DNA from: Methylophaga sp.
GTDB taxonomy: Bacteria > Pseudomonadota > Gammaproteobacteria > Nitrosococcales > Methylophagaceae
Length of the DNA: 5,429 bases
Assembly (NCBI GenBank): GCA_013139345.1
Contig: WTAY01000127.1
Coordinates: forward strand, 1-5,429
Direction of reading: 5' to 3'
Part shown: positions 5,334 to 5,429 of the stretch, piece after piece
How the letters are laid out: each line of letters opens with the position of its first letter
Position numbering within the stretch: position 1 is the first letter of the stretch
Made by a program: the position numbers and the translations under genes
Notes under the pieces: model-generated
Database searches by the model: none
Seen by the model: the letters and a program-made list of their open reading frames with translations, nothing else
Told to the model about the DNA's origin: nothing

Positions 5334-5429
5334 ATGAACTATAAATATTCTTCTTTAGCTATATTGGTATCTGTTGTGTTGAGTGGCTGTGGCTCTTTAC
5401 CTGCGATTGATGAGGTCGTTCCTGATAAT
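5334..5429 (+). CDS. bamC: Outer-membrane lipoprotein, probable BAM complex subunit BamC (partial, 5' end only)
   Basis: The 32 visible codons encode a lipoprotein signal peptide: Lys4, a hydrophobic core (residues 7-16), then the lipobox Leu16-Ser-Gly-Cys19, where cleavage and lipidation would occur. Residue +2 after the cysteine is Gly, not Asp, which fits sorting to the outer membrane. The visible mature part, CGSLPAIDEVVPDN, is too short to identify the family on its own. The BamC (NlpB) call rests on position: in many gammaproteobacteria bamC follows dapA directly. BamC is an accessory lipoprotein of the BAM complex, which inserts beta-barrel proteins into the outer membrane. The ribosome binding site is weak: GAGAG at 5316-5320 lies 13 nt from the ATG, so expression may depend on readthrough from dapA. 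Confidence 0.75.
   Translation, partial: MNYKYSSLAILVSVVLSGCGSLPAIDEVVPDN

Overview
The window reads as chromosomal housekeeping DNA from a gammaproteobacterium with a moderate-to-low G+C genome. The evidence is an aerobic class Ia ribonucleotide reductase of the double-ATP-cone type known from Pseudomonas, plus a dapA gene followed at once by the start of a BamC-like outer-membrane lipoprotein gene. The dapA-bamC order is a gammaproteobacterial hallmark. A marine Oceanospirillales- or Pseudomonadales-like bacterium is plausible, but that is inference and the genus cannot be read from the sequence. I see no mobile element, CRISPR array, tRNA or rRNA.

Layout. Positions 1-716 (minus strand) hold the first 238 codons of nrdB, the radical-generating beta subunit, cut off by the left edge. 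Positions 716-3592 (minus) hold nrdA, the catalytic alpha subunit of 958 residues. The nrdA stop and nrdB start share one base (TAATG), so the two are one coupled unit. Positions 3593-3773 form a dense control region for nrdAB: two palindromic NrdR-type boxes whose centres lie exactly 32 bp apart over a likely promoter, then two DnaA boxes (one perfect) with a consensus TTGACA -35 element behind them. Next comes a rho-independent terminator (about 3773-3817) closing bcp (3825-4292, minus), a thiol peroxidase. A 142-bp divergent intergenic region separates bcp from dapA (4435-5313, plus). After 20 bp the bamC-like gene starts at 5334 and runs off the right edge.

How the genes work together. 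NrdA and NrdB together make deoxyribonucleotides from ribonucleoside diphosphates. The control region suggests two inputs: NrdR, which senses the (d)ATP pool, and DnaA, which links expression to replication initiation. Bcp removes peroxides and has no obvious pathway link to its neighbours. DapA makes the first committed intermediate for diaminopimelate and lysine, and so for peptidoglycan. BamC belongs to the outer-membrane protein assembly machine, so the right-hand operon is a cell-envelope unit.

I did not find a previously undescribed system. The points most worth a second look are the stacked NrdR/DnaA control region, the nrdB ribosome binding site embedded in the codons for the NrdA C-terminal redox cysteines, low-complexity Ala/Pro/Val segments at the NrdA C-terminus and NrdB N-terminus, and a Bcp lacking the usual nearby resolving cysteine.
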